From positions 62,001-126,000 of the forward strand of contig JAFGNU010000040.1 in assembly GCA_016926875.1 (NCBI GenBank): a stretch of 64,000 nucleotides of DNA, given 5' to 3'. Source of the stretch: Anaerolineae bacterium (GTDB lineage Bacteria > Chloroflexota > Anaerolineae > Aggregatilineales > Aggregatilineaceae). A program made the translations under genes and the position numbers. The notes under the pieces were generated by a model. The model saw only the letters and a list, made by a program, of their open reading frames with translations, did no database searches and was not told where the DNA came from. This document shows, piece by piece, positions 8,926 through 18,594 of the stretch; positions within the stretch are counted from its first letter, which is position 1, and the number at the start of each line of letters is the position of its first letter.

Positions 8926-10101
8926 TCAGCCGATGCGCACGCCGGTTTTTTTGTCAAACAGGTAGAGGTGTTCGGCTGGAAACCGGATATGAACGGTAGC
9001 GTTGGGTTTGATTGATGAATCAAGGGGAACGGCGGCCAGACACCGCTGCCCGGCAATTGTGAGGTAGAGCAGTTCTTTTCGCTCAGGAAATACCGGCTCA
9101 ACCAGCTCGACCGTGGCCGGAATGCCACCTTCGACAAGCTGAACATGTTCGGCACGAATACCGATCCAGAGCGGCTGCCCGTCTCGCAGTGCGGGACGGA
9201 TCGGGCTAACCGAAAAGCTGGATCCCTGCCAGGTGTTACCGGAGACATGCCCCGAAAACAGGTTCATGGACGGCGTGCCAAAAAACTGGGCAACAAAGGC
9301 GTTTTTGGGTGTGTCATAGAGCGCTTGCCGGGTGCCGATCTGATCGATTTTGCCGTCGCGCATGATAGCGATACGGTCGCCCATGACCATCGCTTCGGTC
9401 TGGTCATGTGTGACGTAAACGGATGTGATCCGGTAGTGCCTGAGCAGGCGCTTGATCTGGACACGGGTTTCAACACGCAGCTTGGCGTCCAGGTTGGACA
9501 GCGGTTCGTCAAAAAGAAACACTTCTGGATCGCGTGCCAGGCAGCGGGCAATCGCCACCCGCTGCTGTTCGCCGCCGGATAGAGTAGGCGGCTTGCGGCT
9601 CAGCAGGTGTGTGACCTGTATCCCCATCACGTTGACAATATGGTGAATGCGTTCGGGAATACGCTCCGGCTGTTTGTGGATGATGTCGAAAAAGACAATG
9701 TTGTCCCGCGATGGCAGGTGAGGATAGAGCGCGTAGCTTTGAAATACCATGCCAATACCGCGCTCGGCGGGGGGTATGGCGTGGACCGACTGGCCATCAT
9801 ACAAAACATCGCCCTCATCAGGCATGATCAACCCGGCAATGACTTTCAACAGGGTAGTTTTGCCGCAGCCGGAAGGCCCTAAAATGCTCAATGTTTCGCC
9901 ATCCCGGACCGTCAATGAGAGGTCATCCAGAGCGTAGACGCGATCGGTCGGTTCGGGCGTTGTTCTCGTTTGCTCTATATAATCGGCGGAGTCAGTGTCG
10001 AAGAGGAGCCGGGTGCCGGAAGTAACCACCTTGCCAAGCGCCGATGGGCCGCTGCTGCCCTCGTAGCGTTTGGTAACGTGTTGCAGGGTGATGGTGGGCA
10101 T
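8926..10101 (-). CDS. MalK/UgpC-family ABC ATPase without linked permeases
   Basis: 391 residues from the ATG at 10101, which leaves a 16-bp gap after the upstream glycosyltransferase. Walker A is GPSGCGKTT, the signature LSGGEQQR, Walker B VFLFDEPLSNLD, with a TOBE-type regulatory C-terminus ending in 'HLYLFDKKTG'. This combination is typical of the shared ATPase (MsmX/UgpC/MalK) that energises several carbohydrate importers; no permease or binding protein is nearby, consistent with a shared role. Unusual is an insertion of about 40 residues between 'TKRY' and 'YALDD', before Walker A. In MalK that is only a short hairpin. Confidence 0.9.
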   Translation of the reverse strand: MPTITLQHVTKRYEGSSGPSALGKVVTSGTRLLFDTDSADYIEQTRTTPEPTDRVYALDDLSLTVRDGETLSILGPSGCGKTTLLKVIAGLIMPDEGDVLYDGQSVHAIPPAERGIGMVFQSYALYPHLPSRDNIVFFDIIHKQPERIPERIHHIVNVMGIQVTHLLSRKPPTLSGGEQQRVAIARCLARDPEVFLFDEPLSNLDAKLRVETRVQIKRLLRHYRITSVYVTHDQTEAMVMGDRIAIMRDGKIDQIGTRQALYDTPKNAFVAQFFGTPSMNLFSGHVSGNTWQGSSFSVSPIRPALRDGQPLWIGIRAEHVQLVEGGIPATVELVEPVFPERKELLYLTIAGQRCLAAVPLDSSIKPNATVHIRFPAEHLYLFDKKTGVRIG

Positions 10102-10117
10102 AGGTGCCTCTATGATT

Positions 10118-11029
10118 TCAGGTGTTTTCGCTGCTGCTAAGAAACGCGCGAATGGAGTGTAACACAATCCCGGTGAAGAGGGTTTGAATGCCGGTGATGC
10201 TGAGCAGTACGCTGATCAGGGCATATCCGACAGCCAGCGTCTGGTAGGTGTTGTAGCGATCCACGACAACCACGCCCATCAGTATACCGCATAGCAAGAT
10301 CAGCAGGCCAGGAACGCCAAAGAAGAACAGCGGGCGGTGCTGGCTGACCAGGGCGATAATCCCGTTGATCACTTGCAACCCGTGTGCGAAGGGGTTGCGC
10401 TTGGGGCCTTCGGCATAGGTCATGGAAACGGGTATTTCCTGAACCAGCAGGCGGTGCTGCTGGATCAAAAACTGCATTTCCGATTCGATGGAAAAACCAC
10501 CGTTTGGCCGGAAGGAGAGCGTTTGCAGGGCCTTGTGAGAGAGGGCGCGAAACCCGCTTTGTGAGTCGCTCAGCGACACACCGGAAGCGATGTTAGTCGC
10601 CAGCGTCAATACGTGCTGCCCCATAACACGCCAGCGTGGAATCCGGCTGCGTACTCCCAGGAAGCGCGATCCGACAACCAGATCGACTTGCCCGGCTTCA
10701 ATCGGGGCAATCAAGGCCGGTATCTCTGCCGGGTCGTGCTGTCCATCGGCATCCATCAGGATAACGAGTGCAGCGTTCATTTCGCGGGCGCGCTGAAGCC
10801 CGGTATTTACAGCTTCTGCTTTGCCCCGGTTGTGCTCGTGCCGGATCACGACCGCGCCTGCCTGCTCGGCTACAAACGGGGTTTGATCGGTTGAGCCGTC
10901 GTCAACCACGATAATATGATCGACGTAGCGCTGCGCTTTGAGCACCACGCTGCCGATGAAACGGTCTTCGTTGTAGGCTGCGATCACGGCGATTTTGGGC
11001 TGTGTGGCAGGTGTTTGCGATTGGGTCAC
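10118..11029 (-). CDS. GT2 glycosyltransferase, dolichyl-phosphate-mannose-synthase-like, with membrane tail
   Basis: 303 residues, GTG start at 11029 with no clear ribosome site. The N-terminal GT-A fold shows 'AVIAAYNED', the nucleotide-site 'VVDDGSTDQT', and the metal site 'LMDADGQHDP' (DxD). It continues with 'GSRFLG' and 'SGFRAL' as in DPM1/GtrB-like enzymes. Two hydrophobic helices follow (about 225-245 and 260-290). This family transfers a sugar from a nucleotide sugar to a polyprenyl phosphate at the membrane, for wall glycan or glycolipid building. The downstream ABC ATPase is 16 bp away and probably co-transcribed. Confidence 0.88.
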   Translation of the reverse strand: MTQSQTPATQPKIAVIAAYNEDRFIGSVVLKAQRYVDHIIVVDDGSTDQTPFVAEQAGAVVIRHEHNRGKAEAVNTGLQRAREMNAALVILMDADGQHDPAEIPALIAPIEAGQVDLVVGSRFLGVRSRIPRWRVMGQHVLTLATNIASGVSLSDSQSGFRALSHKALQTLSFRPNGGFSIESEMQFLIQQHRLLVQEIPVSMTYAEGPKRNPFAHGLQVINGIIALVSQHRPLFFFGVPGLLILLCGILMGVVVVDRYNTYQTLAVGYALISVLLSITGIQTLFTGIVLHSIRAFLSSSENT

Positions 11030-11192
11030 GGCGGTTTACATCTCAACTGATGGTTGGCCCTGGTATGCATTGAGTTCAGAGTTTCGCTAGCATTTTATCA
11101 CGTTCTGGCGTTCCTGAAAGGTGAATATCAGCAGGTCGTATGGCTGGCGTAGGGTAATCCGATTGACTAAACCGTGTGTCCCGGCGTTTATC

Positions 11193-11201
11193 TGGTATAC
11201 T
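11193..11201 (+). promoter_or_regulatory. Candidate extended -10 promoter of the LCP gene
   Basis: TGGTATACT at 11193-11201 matches an extended -10 (TGn-TATAAT). There is no convincing -35: a TTGACT lies 27 bp upstream, too far. The gene starts 44 bp downstream. Confidence 0.35.
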
Positions 11202-11244
11202 TGTGAGCTTGATTTGACCGCCCGGTAGAATGTGAGAGGTCGTT

Positions 11245-13236
11245 ATGCGATATGGATTGCGAATCGTGCGTCGTCTTTTGGGTGGGGTGACGATGCTGGC
11301 AGTAGCGTTGGGCACGGTGGGATACGTGGTCTATGCTGCGAATGGTATTATGGATGAGACAGAAGCGCGTGACAGGCGCAGGCAGAACGATAAGATCATC
11401 GTGGCAACGGCTACGGCGCTGTCGGAGCGCCTGATGGCCGTGTCGGATGCTGCGCCAGTCGAACCGGATGCGGGTGAAGCGCCTGCGGCGGTGACTGATA
11501 GCCAGGCCAGCCCGACGGATGCCCCGGTGCAGGTTCCCACAGAGCCGGAAGTGGATACATCGCCGGAGCCGGTGATGGTTGCCCAGGTGACCGATACAGA
11601 GACGCCGACGGCCAGCCCGACGCTCACACCGACGCTCACGCCGACGGAAACGCCAACGGACCTGCCGTCCGAAACGCCTACCGAGGTTCCTACGGATACG
11701 GAGACGCCCACCCCGACGAAAACGCCGACGGCCAGCTCCACGCCGCCATCACCAACCGTGACGCCGATCCCAACGAATACGGCGCGTGTGACGCCGACGC
11801 TGATTCCAACCAATACGCCCCGGCCTTCTCCGACGCCGCTGCCGACGGATACCCCGCTGCCGACGGCGACGGCCACAGCCAGCCCAACCCTGACACCGAG
11901 CCTGACCCCAACACCAAGCCTGACGCCGACGCCGAGCGCCACATTAACGCCGACGTATGTGATCGAAGGCACGTACGCGATCCCGTTCGAAACGCCCGTG
12001 GTTGAGATTCCGCCGCGTGTGCCCTTGATGGAAGACAGCGACCAGATCATCAACTTCTTGCTGTTGGGCAGCGATACGACCAGCAGCGCGCTGGGGCAGA
12101 CGGATGTGATCATCGTGGTGTCGGTGAACAAGGAGGCCGGTTCGGCGGCGATGTGGCACCTGCCGCGCGACCTGTTCGTGTATATCCCCAATCACACGAT
12201 GGACCGGATCAACCGGGCGTTTGCGCTGGGCCAGATGAACGACTATCCCGGCGGTGGGTTTGGCCTGATGAAAGAAACGTTCCTGTATAACTTCGGGATC
12301 GAGCTTGATCACTATGCGCGGGTGGACTTCAGCGATTACATGGAGATCGTGGGCAGACTGGGCGGATTGGAAGTTAGCGTGGATTGTGGCATTCGTGACT
12401 GGCGCCTGATCGACCCGGAGCTTGACCCGACCGTAGAAGAGAACTGGGAAATCTATACGCTGCCGATAGGACGGCAAACGCTGACGCCGTATATGGCGCT
12501 GTGGTATGTGCGCAGTCGTAAAACGACCAGCGACCTGGATCGAGGGCGCCGTCAGATGGACGCGCTGCGCGCGATGTGGTACCAGGCGCGCGAGCAGGGA
12601 TTGTTCACGCAGGTGACGCAGTTGTGGCCGGAGGCAATGGAGATTGTTGAAACGGACATGACGCTGACCGACGTGCTCTCGTTTGTGCCGTTGGCTGCCA
12701 GTCTGGATATGAGCAGCATCGCGCGCTACAGCGGGGTACGCGGCGTGCACTACATCCCCTTCCTGACGCCGGATGATGGGCGTGACGTGTCACTGCCCGA
12801 TCGCGAGCAGTTGATTCCCATGATCGAAGATTTCCTAACGCCGCCAACCGAAAACCGGGCAGGGCGCCAGGCGATCACAATCGACGTGGTCGATTCATCG
12901 GCGTATGGTATCGGATTTGACCTGGTAGCAGCGGATCGTTTGGCCTGGGAGGGATACTCGGCGCGCCCGATGGGGATGCAGCAGGGCGTGCGCCGCGAGT
13001 TGACGGTGATCTATGACTACACCGGGCAGACGAAAGGCAGCGCGCTTGAAGACCTGATGCGCGTGCTGCGTGTGGGCGAGACCCAAATTGTCTTCGAACC
13101 GGACCCGAACCGGGTAGTTGATTACCGGGTTGAGATCGGCACGGGGTACAACTCGTGTGTGTACGGCAATGCGGAGGATGAAATCCAGGCCGGGCCGCCA
13201 ATCGAGGAAGCTGCAACCGAAGCCGCAGAAGAATAG
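11245..13236 (+). CDS. LytR-CpsA-Psr (LCP) family protein with Thr/Pro-rich linker
   Basis: 663 residues. Short cytoplasmic N-terminus, one membrane helix (about 12-32), then an acidic/Ala segment and a long Thr-Pro-rich linker (about residues 115-235). The LCP catalytic domain (about 265-440) shows 'NFLLLGSDT', the conserved Arg/Asp in 'WHLPRDLFV' and 'MDRINRAFA', and '[18 protein letters not shown]' near its end. A C-terminal LytR_C-like domain ('[11 protein letters not shown]...A..LAWEGY') follows near 540-630. The family moves wall polymers from undecaprenyl carriers to peptidoglycan, fitting with the neighbouring polyprenyl-phosphate glycosyltransferase. The linker is likely an O-glycosylated wall-spanning stalk (inference). 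Confidence 0.93.
   Translation: MRYGLRIVRRLLGGVTMLAVALGTVGYVVYAANGIMDETEARDRRRQNDKIIVATATALSERLMAVSDAAPVEPDAGEAPAAVTDSQASPTDAPVQVPTEPEVDTSPEPVMVAQVTDTETPTASPTLTPTLTPTETPTDLPSETPTEVPTDTETPTPTKTPTASSTPPSPTVTPIPTNTARVTPTLIPTNTPRPSPTPLPTDTPLPTATATASPTLTPSLTPTPSLTPTPSATLTPTYVIEGTYAIPFETPVVEIPPRVPLMEDSDQIINFLLLGSDTTSSALGQTDVIIVVSVNKEAGSAAMWHLPRDLFVYIPNHTMDRINRAFALGQMNDYPGGGFGLMKETFLYNFGIELDHYARVDFSDYMEIVGRLGGLEVSVDCGIRDWRLIDPELDPTVEENWEIYTLPIGRQTLTPYMALWYVRSRKTTSDLDRGRRQMDALRAMWYQAREQGLFTQVTQLWPEAMEIVETDMTLTDVLSFVPLAASLDMSSIARYSGVRGVHYIPFLTPDDGRDVSLPDREQLIPMIEDFLTPPTENRAGRQAITIDVVDSSAYGIGFDLVAADRLAWEGYSARPMGMQQGVRRELTVIYDYTGQTKGSALEDLMRVLRVGETQIVFEPDPNRVVDYRVEIGTGYNSCVYGNAEDEIQAGPPIEEAATEAAEE
11590..11955 (+). 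repeat. Low-complexity TPT-repeat coding segment
   Basis: Degenerate repeats of ACNCCNACN encoding Thr-Pro runs such as '[12 protein letters not shown]' in the linker of the LCP protein. Copy number is likely to vary between strains. The antisense frame looks open only because of this repeat. Confidence 0.85.
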
Positions 13237-13273
13237 CGCTGTCCCGGCGTGTTCGCTGCCGGAGGTATAAGGG

Positions 13274-13304
13274 CAGGGCGGTCCAGATCGGTTGGATCGC
13301 CCTG
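13274..13304. terminator. Hairpin between convergent genes, probable terminator
   Basis: Stem CAGGGCGGTCCA/TGGATCGCCCTG (12 bp including one G-T pair) with a 7-nt loop, between the LCP gene and the kinase gene, which converge. There is no T-tract on either side, so termination would be atypical. Confidence 0.45.
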
Positions 13305-13319
13305 TCGTGATTCATACGC

Positions 13320-15566
13320 TCAATACACGGGTTCCCACTCAGGCAAAAAGTTGCGCTGCGGCCCGGTAAGCGCCTGGGAGTCGCCACCGGCAGCCGGGAT
13401 CATGCTGATGTCGGAAGCACCTTCCAGGCCGTGCTGGTAGATGATATACAAGCCGTCCGCCGACCAGTCGGGGAAGGCATCCCGGTCCGGGGTGTTGGTA
13501 AGCTGACGTAATGGCACACCGTCGGCGGTCATGATATACAGGTTGACGGCCTGGTCCGTGACAGTGATCGCGTGGTAGGCGATGCGCGATCCATCCGGTG
13601 ACCAGGTCGGAAATGAATTGATGTCGTCAGTATCCGTAAGCTGGCGCACCTGGGATGTGCTGAGATCGACTACGCCGATTTCATAGGGATAGCCCCACAT
13701 ATCGGTATGAAACACAATGCGCGTGCCATCCGGTGACCAGTCCGGGCCGAGTTCCTGGTTGCCCCCCCGCGTGATAAGCTGCCGCCCGGCCCCGTCGACG
13801 TTGATGATGGTAATGTCATAGTCGCCGTCGGCGTCGCTGTGAAACGCTATCTGCGACCCGTCCGGCGACCAGGTGGGGTAGCGATCGTCCTCGTCAGGAG
13901 AATCGGTCAGGTTGCGCAAACCGGACCCATCGCGGTTGATGATGTAGATGTCGTAGTCGGACTGCCTGGAGGGCGCTCCATAAAAGGCGATCTGGCTGCC
14001 GTCCGGTGACCAGCTAGGCCCTCGCTCTGGACCGGGTTCGCCGGTTAACTGTTGGAGATCGCTCCCGTCGGCGTTCATCGTGAAGATGTCCATGTCGCCG
14101 TTCCGCGCCGAGTCGAAGGCGATACGCGTTCCCCCCCGCGCGGGCAGAGTGTCTGTTGGTTCGGGTGTCCACGTGTTGGATGGAGACGAAGTGACAGTCA
14201 GGGCATCAGTGAGAGTGACGGTTTGATCCGCTGCCCGCGTATTACTGCTTTTCCCGTTGTTAGGACCGAACAGGTACAGTCCGCCTGCGCACACGGCAAC
14301 CGCTGCTATGAGCGCTCCCACGGCCAGCAGAGCGACCGGGAACGTCATACGCGAGCGGTGTTCACCCGGCATATAGTCATAGGCTGGCGGCGACATGTAG
14401 CTGGGTGAAGCGGGCGGGATGCCCGGCGGGGGCAGAGCGTGCTGGTCCTCGTACGCTACCCGGTCAAGCGATGGCATTGTCGGTGGGGACGAAGAGGGAG
14501 AAAACGGTACCGGTTTTTTGAGGGCGTCTTCCAGGTGCGGCTGAGTTTCCGGTTGGGATGAGTCTAACCCGTCGGTTTGTTTCTCGGCGGCAGGTTGGGA
14601 TGGCGGGGTGATCGCGACTGGCAGTCCGGGAACCGGCCCCATGAACTGGGACCACTCCGGCAGCTTCATGTCAGGTGGACCGGGCAGCGGCTCCAACGAG
14701 AGCGGCGGGACGCCGATGGCTTCGGCCAGCGTGTCGTAAAGCTGGATCACCGAGTGAAAACGGGCCGCCGGGTCCTTTTGGAGCGAGCGCAGCAGCAGGT
14801 CTTCTACAGCAGGGCTGATGTGTGGATTCAGGCTGGTGGGTGGTTCGGGCAGGGTGTGGATATGTTCGTGCAGAATGCGCTCGGCGGTTGTGCTGCCGGT
14901 TATCCCGGCGCTTTCGCCGCGAAAGGGCGCCTGCCCGGTGTACATCTGGTAGAGAATTATGCCCAGCGCGTAAATATCGGTAGCGACGGTGATCAATCCC
15001 CCGGTGACCTGTTCGGGCGAGATATAGAGTGGTGTGCCCATCGTTGTGCCGCCGAGCGTCAGCGAGCTGGCCTCGCCTAAAATACGCGCGATGCCAAAAT
15101 CGGTGATGTACAGCGTCCCGTTTTCGTGCAGCAGGATGTTGGCGGGTTTGAGATCGCGGTGAATGATGCCTTCGCTGTGGGCGAAGTGCAGCGCTGTTGC
15201 CAGGGGGTTCAGATAAGCCAGCGAGTCGCGCGGAGCCAGCGGCGCTTGCAGGCCGGTGAGCACGTCTTGCAGCGTTTGCCCAGGCACGTAGTCCATCAGG
15301 ATAAAGACGTGGTCGTCTGCATCCACGATGTCGTAGTAACGCACGATATGCGGGTGTTGGAGCCGGGCCAGCACGTCCGCTTCACGCCGGAAACGTTCCA
15401 GCAGGGCCGGTTCGCTGGCGATGTCGCGGCGCAGCACCTTTGCAGCCAGCGTGGCGTGGCGGTGCAGGTCGTAGATACGAAAGACACGCGCGAAAGTGCC
15501 TTCGCCTAACAGCTTGTCGAACCGGTAGCGGCTGCCGAGCGTTTGGCCGAGAAGCTCGCTGGTCAT
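13320..15566 (-). CDS. Ser/Thr protein kinase with extracytoplasmic PD40/TolB-like propeller
   Basis: 748 residues. Hanks-type kinase at about 12-275: glycine loop 'LGEGTFARVF', VAIK-equivalent 'LAAKVL', catalytic loop 'HRDLKPANILL', 'DFGIARI' and 'GTPLYISPEQ'. A proline-rich linker and one membrane helix (about 410-435) come next. The outside part has about five PD40 repeats, each ending in the 'PSWSPDGSQIAF' type motif, forming a TolB-like beta-propeller. The layout is that of a receptor kinase with the propeller as sensor; ligand unknown. A PD40 sensor occurs where PknB-type kinases usually carry PASTA domains. It has its own good promoter (15608-15636), separating it from the repair operon upstream. 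Confidence 0.93.
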   Translation of the reverse strand: MTSELLGQTLGSRYRFDKLLGEGTFARVFRIYDLHRHATLAAKVLRRDIASEPALLERFRREADVLARLQHPHIVRYYDIVDADDHVFILMDYVPGQTLQDVLTGLQAPLAPRDSLAYLNPLATALHFAHSEGIIHRDLKPANILLHENGTLYITDFGIARILGEASSLTLGGTTMGTPLYISPEQVTGGLITVATDIYALGIILYQMYTGQAPFRGESAGITGSTTAERILHEHIHTLPEPPTSLNPHISPAVEDLLLRSLQKDPAARFHSVIQLYDTLAEAIGVPPLSLEPLPGPPDMKLPEWSQFMGPVPGLPVAITPPSQPAAEKQTDGLDSSQPETQPHLEDALKKPVPFSPSSSPPTMPSLDRVAYEDQHALPPPGIPPASPSYMSPPAYDYMPGEHRSRMTFPVALLAVGALIAAVAVCAGGLYLFGPNNGKSSNTRAADQTVTLTDALTVTSSPSNTWTPEPTDTLPARGGTRIAFDSARNGDMDIFTMNADGSDLQQLTGEPGPERGPSWSPDGSQIAFYGAPSRQSDYDIYIINRDGSGLRNLTDSPDEDDRYPTWSPDGSQIAFHSDADGDYDITIINVDGAGRQLITRGGNQELGPDWSPDGTRIVFHTDMWGYPYEIGVVDLSTSQVRQLTDTDDINSFPTWSPDGSRIAYHAITVTDQAVNLYIMTADGVPLRQLTNTPDRDAFPDWSADGLYIIYQHGLEGASDISMIPAAGGDSQALTGPQRNFLPEWEPVY

Positions 15567-15607
15567 GGCGGTTCATCCTCACTCTGTGCGCTGGCTGTTA
15601 GCAGGCG

Positions 15608-15636
15608 AGTGTATGCAAACCCTGCCGGGCTGTCAA
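15608..15636 (-). promoter_or_regulatory. Promoter of the Ser/Thr kinase gene
   Basis: Minus-strand TTGACA (15631-15636), 17-bp spacer, TACACT (15608-15613), about 40 bp upstream of the ATG. The -35 overlaps the stop codon of the upstream yigZ-like gene. Confidence 0.7.
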
Positions 15637-16253
15637 CTATCCGGGCCGTCCAGCACGAGCGGTGTCACCTGCCCGGCGGTCAGGTTCAGCAGGGCGCTGC
15701 TGAGCGGATCCAATTGATCAACCGGGATGTGGGCATAAATCGTGACATCGGCGGCGAAGTCTTCATCGTCAATGCTGGCGTGGTGTTCGCCAAGCAGCAG
15801 CATGATCTGTTCGTAGAAGCTGTAGGCGGTTGAAATGCCGATATAGCGCTTCTCAATCTTCATCTCGGTTGGCAGGGCCGCGACGGCGTCTTTGGCTGCG
15901 CCGCCATAGGCCCGCACCAATCCGCCGGTGCCGAGCTTGGTGCCGCCGAAGTAGCGCGTTACGACGATCACCACGTCGCCGATGTCGGCGCCGCGCAGCA
16001 CGGCCAGGACAGGCGGCCCGGACGTCCCGGAGGGTTCGCCGTCGTCGGTCATGCCCTCGGTGACGCTGCCGCCGTAGCCGACTTTGAAAGCGTGTACGTG
16101 GTGTGTGGCATCGGGCATTTCGTCGCGAATGGCCTGGATAAACGCCTTGGCCTGGGCGACCGTGTCGGCGCGGCCTATCGTGGCGATAAACCGCGAATTG
16201 ACTACCCGGTTTTCGATGCGGATGGTGTGCGCCGGGATCGGGTAGTGGCTCAT
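15633..16253 (-). CDS. yigZ: YigZ/IMPACT-family protein (UPF0029)
   Basis: 206 residues, normal length for the family. The N-terminal domain has the family hallmarks 'HHVHAFKVG', 'DDGEPSGTSGPPVLAVL' and 'VTRYFGGTKLGTGGLVRAY'; the C-terminal ~75 residues are the EF-G-V-like DUF1949 module. The IMPACT relatives in eukaryotes modulate the translation regulator GCN1/GCN2; the bacterial role is not settled. Its ATG overlaps the stop of recJ (ATGA at 16250-16253), so it is coupled to the repair operon, a linkage that need not reflect function. Confidence 0.92.
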   Translation of the reverse strand: MSHYPIPAHTIRIENRVVNSRFIATIGRADTVAQAKAFIQAIRDEMPDATHHVHAFKVGYGGSVTEGMTDDGEPSGTSGPPVLAVLRGADIGDVVIVVTRYFGGTKLGTGGLVRAYGGAAKDAVAALPTEMKIEKRYIGISTAYSFYEQIMLLLGEHHASIDDEDFAADVTIYAHIPVDQLDPLSSALLNLTAGQVTPLVLDGPDS

Positions 16254-18589
16254 GATCCCTCGTCCTCCCAGCCTAGCAGGTTGGCGGCCCTGGCGCGTTG
16301 AAAAAACGCCCGGTAGGCCGCGGTTTCATTCAGGCTGGCGCGCAGCAGATCCAGTTTGCTTAAGGCGTCACCGGCTGGTTCGCCGCTGCCAGGTGCCAAA
16401 CGGACTGAGCCACCCCGCCTGTAATCGACCATGATCTCGCCACGCGCGGCGTAATAATCCAGCACAAGGCGGATCGTTTCATTGGACTGTCCAACGGCCT
16501 CTGCCAGCGCGTCAAGTCCGGTATGCCCGTCTTGCTGATTGAGGACATATTTTACCAGTTCCAGCACACGGCGCAGGACGTCCTGCATTGCGCGAATCGG
16601 TGGATCAACGCCAAGTAGGGCCACGTGCACCGGTTGAACGCGTTCCAGGGCCTTGTGGAGCGCCTGGGGACCTGTCGGCGTAGTGTAGACGATCAGCATA
16701 TCTGATGTGGGCAGCTCTGACAGTGGCAAGCCGGGTGATTCGACGCGGCGATAACCTTCGGCCCAGATGGCAGCTTCCGGGTGCTGCGCCGTGATGTCCT
16801 GTAGGATGGTGTCGGGGTAGGGGGATTGGCGATAATCGTGCCACTGTCGCTGCGGATGGATGGCGGCGGGCGGGGTCGACGCAGACCGCCGGAAATCGAC
16901 CAGTACCAGTTGCAATTCGGTTTCGTCCCGGTAGGTGCTGATCTCTAGCTGATAAGCGAGATCAAACAAACCGTCCGGCACGGGCTGATCGGCGCTGTTC
17001 CACCACAAGACGTTTTTACGCACGCCATCTGCATCTTCTACAACCAGGCGGCGGTGTTCCTGTGTCCGGCCAATGTAGGCCGCGCTTTTAAGCTGTAGAT
17101 CGCGCGTGGCAAGCGTAATGCGCGGGTTGCCTTCGCCAAATGGCGCTAGGCGGTTTAACTCGGTGGCAAGCGCAAGATCGACGGCATCCAGGGGCAGGTA
17201 TGCGTCCAGTTGAAGCCCAGGGCGTACAGACGGGTCAAAGGTATCACGCAAGGTGTCGGACAGGCGGCGGCGGAAGGCCGGGATATTGTCGATTTTCAGG
17301 GATAGTCCCGCTGCGCCGGGGTGGCCGCCGTATTGCAGCAGCAGATCAGACTGGGCTGCGATGGCGGCGCCAATATCGTAGCCGGGTACGGACCGCGCCG
17401 ACCCGCGCGCAGTGCCGTCTTCACCGAGGCTGAACAGGATCACTGGGCGCTGGTAACGGTCGGTTAACTGCCCGGCCACGATGCCGATGATGCCGGGATG
17501 CCAGGCGGCATGACTCAGGATCAGCGCCTCCCAATTCAGTAGAGACGGGTCGCGGGCGATTTGCTCCTGGGCAGCGGCGGTTATCTGGCGGGTTTGCAGG
17601 CGGCGCTCGTTGTTCAACCCGTCCAACTGGGCGGCGATGAGGCGCGCCCGCCCGCTGTCATGCGTGGTGAGCAGTTCAACGCCAAGGCGGGCGTCGGCGA
17701 GGCGACCGGCAGCATTGAGTCGCGGGCCAAGCTGGAAGCCGATGTCGGTTGTATTCAGGCGATCTTGCTGCACGCTGGCGACTTCGATCAGGGCTTGCAG
17801 GCCGGGGCGGCAGGTGGTTCTAAGCTGTGCCATGCCGAGTTGAAGCAGGTAGCGTGTATCGCGGACCTGTTGAGCGACATCGGCCACGATGCCCAGCGCG
17901 ACCAGGTCAAGGAAACGTGGCAGCTCGTCTGCCCGCCCGTGTTGGGTGTAAAGACATTCGATCAACTTGTAGGCCACGCCGACACCCGGCAGGGCCGCCA
18001 GGGGATGCGCCGGGTCCAGGCGTTTTGGGTTGACGATGGCGTCAGCGTTCGGCAGCGCGGCAGGTAAGTTGTGGTGATCGGTAATGAGCGTGACGATGCC
18101 CTGCGATTTCGCATAGTCAACAGCCGCAGAAGCAGCTACCCCGGTATCACAAGTCAACAAAACTGCCGGATTAAGTTCCTCCACCTGCTGTCTCAGGCTG
18201 TCCGGGTTGATGCCGTGCGATTCTTTCAGGCGATGGGGGATATAGTACGCTACTTGTGCTCCCAGCGCGCCCAGGGCGTCGATAAGCAGCGCCGTCGCAG
18301 TCTGACCGTCCACGTCGAAATCGCCCCAGATCAGGATCGGCAATTGCTCACCAATAGAATGGGATAGAATCTCAACCGCCTGCAGGAGATCGGGCAAGTC
18401 ATCCGGTGGGGTAGGGGGGTAGTGCGCCGGGGCAAGAAACGCCTGTGCGTCGTCTGCCCGCGTAAAGCCGCGCTGAAAAAGAATCTGGGCAACTAGCGGG
18501 TGTCCGCCGAGATGTACATGCAGGTCGTGAGAAGGTTCTGTAGGAGCAGATGGCGGATCGTTCCAGGCCCATCTATTTCGCATAGTCAT
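16250..18589 (-). CDS. recJ: Single-stranded-DNA-specific 5'-3' exonuclease RecJ
   Basis: 779 residues, close to the long Bacillus-type RecJ. The DHH phosphoesterase core has motif I 'IWGDFDVDGQTATALL', motif II 'LLTCDTGVAA', motif III 'ITDHHNLP' and a DHHA1 module with 'GGHPGAAGLSL'. An OB-fold region and a C-terminal extension of about 200 residues with a winged-helix look ('AEAVGQSNETIRLVLDYY') follow. Two ATGs in frame are possible at 18589 and 18583. RecJ degrades single strands in recombination and mismatch repair. It begins 5 bp after the PD-(D/E)XK nuclease gene, in the same operon as AddAB-like helicases. Confidence 0.95.
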   Translation of the reverse strand: MTMRNRWAWNDPPSAPTEPSHDLHVHLGGHPLVAQILFQRGFTRADDAQAFLAPAHYPPTPPDDLPDLLQAVEILSHSIGEQLPILIWGDFDVDGQTATALLIDALGALGAQVAYYIPHRLKESHGINPDSLRQQVEELNPAVLLTCDTGVAASAAVDYAKSQGIVTLITDHHNLPAALPNADAIVNPKRLDPAHPLAALPGVGVAYKLIECLYTQHGRADELPRFLDLVALGIVADVAQQVRDTRYLLQLGMAQLRTTCRPGLQALIEVASVQQDRLNTTDIGFQLGPRLNAAGRLADARLGVELLTTHDSGRARLIAAQLDGLNNERRLQTRQITAAAQEQIARDPSLLNWEALILSHAAWHPGIIGIVAGQLTDRYQRPVILFSLGEDGTARGSARSVPGYDIGAAIAAQSDLLLQYGGHPGAAGLSLKIDNIPAFRRRLSDTLRDTFDPSVRPGLQLDAYLPLDAVDLALATELNRLAPFGEGNPRITLATRDLQLKSAAYIGRTQEHRRLVVEDADGVRKNVLWWNSADQPVPDGLFDLAYQLEISTYRDETELQLVLVDFRRSASTPPAAIHPQRQWHDYRQSPYPDTILQDITAQHPEAAIWAEGYRRVESPGLPLSELPTSDMLIVYTTPTGPQALHKALERVQPVHVALLGVDPPIRAMQDVLRRVLELVKYVLNQQDGHTGLDALAEAVGQSNETIRLVLDYYAARGEIMVDYRRGGSVRLAPGSGEPAGDALSKLDLLRASLNETAAYRAFFQRARAANLLGWEDEGS

Positions 18590-18594
18590 AACAC

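Noticed and set aside
11331-12191. 286-codon minus-strand frame rich in Gly and Val
   Set aside because: It is the antisense of the Thr/Pro repeat linker of the LCP protein; repeat DNA keeps several frames open. The opposite strand has clear LCP motifs.
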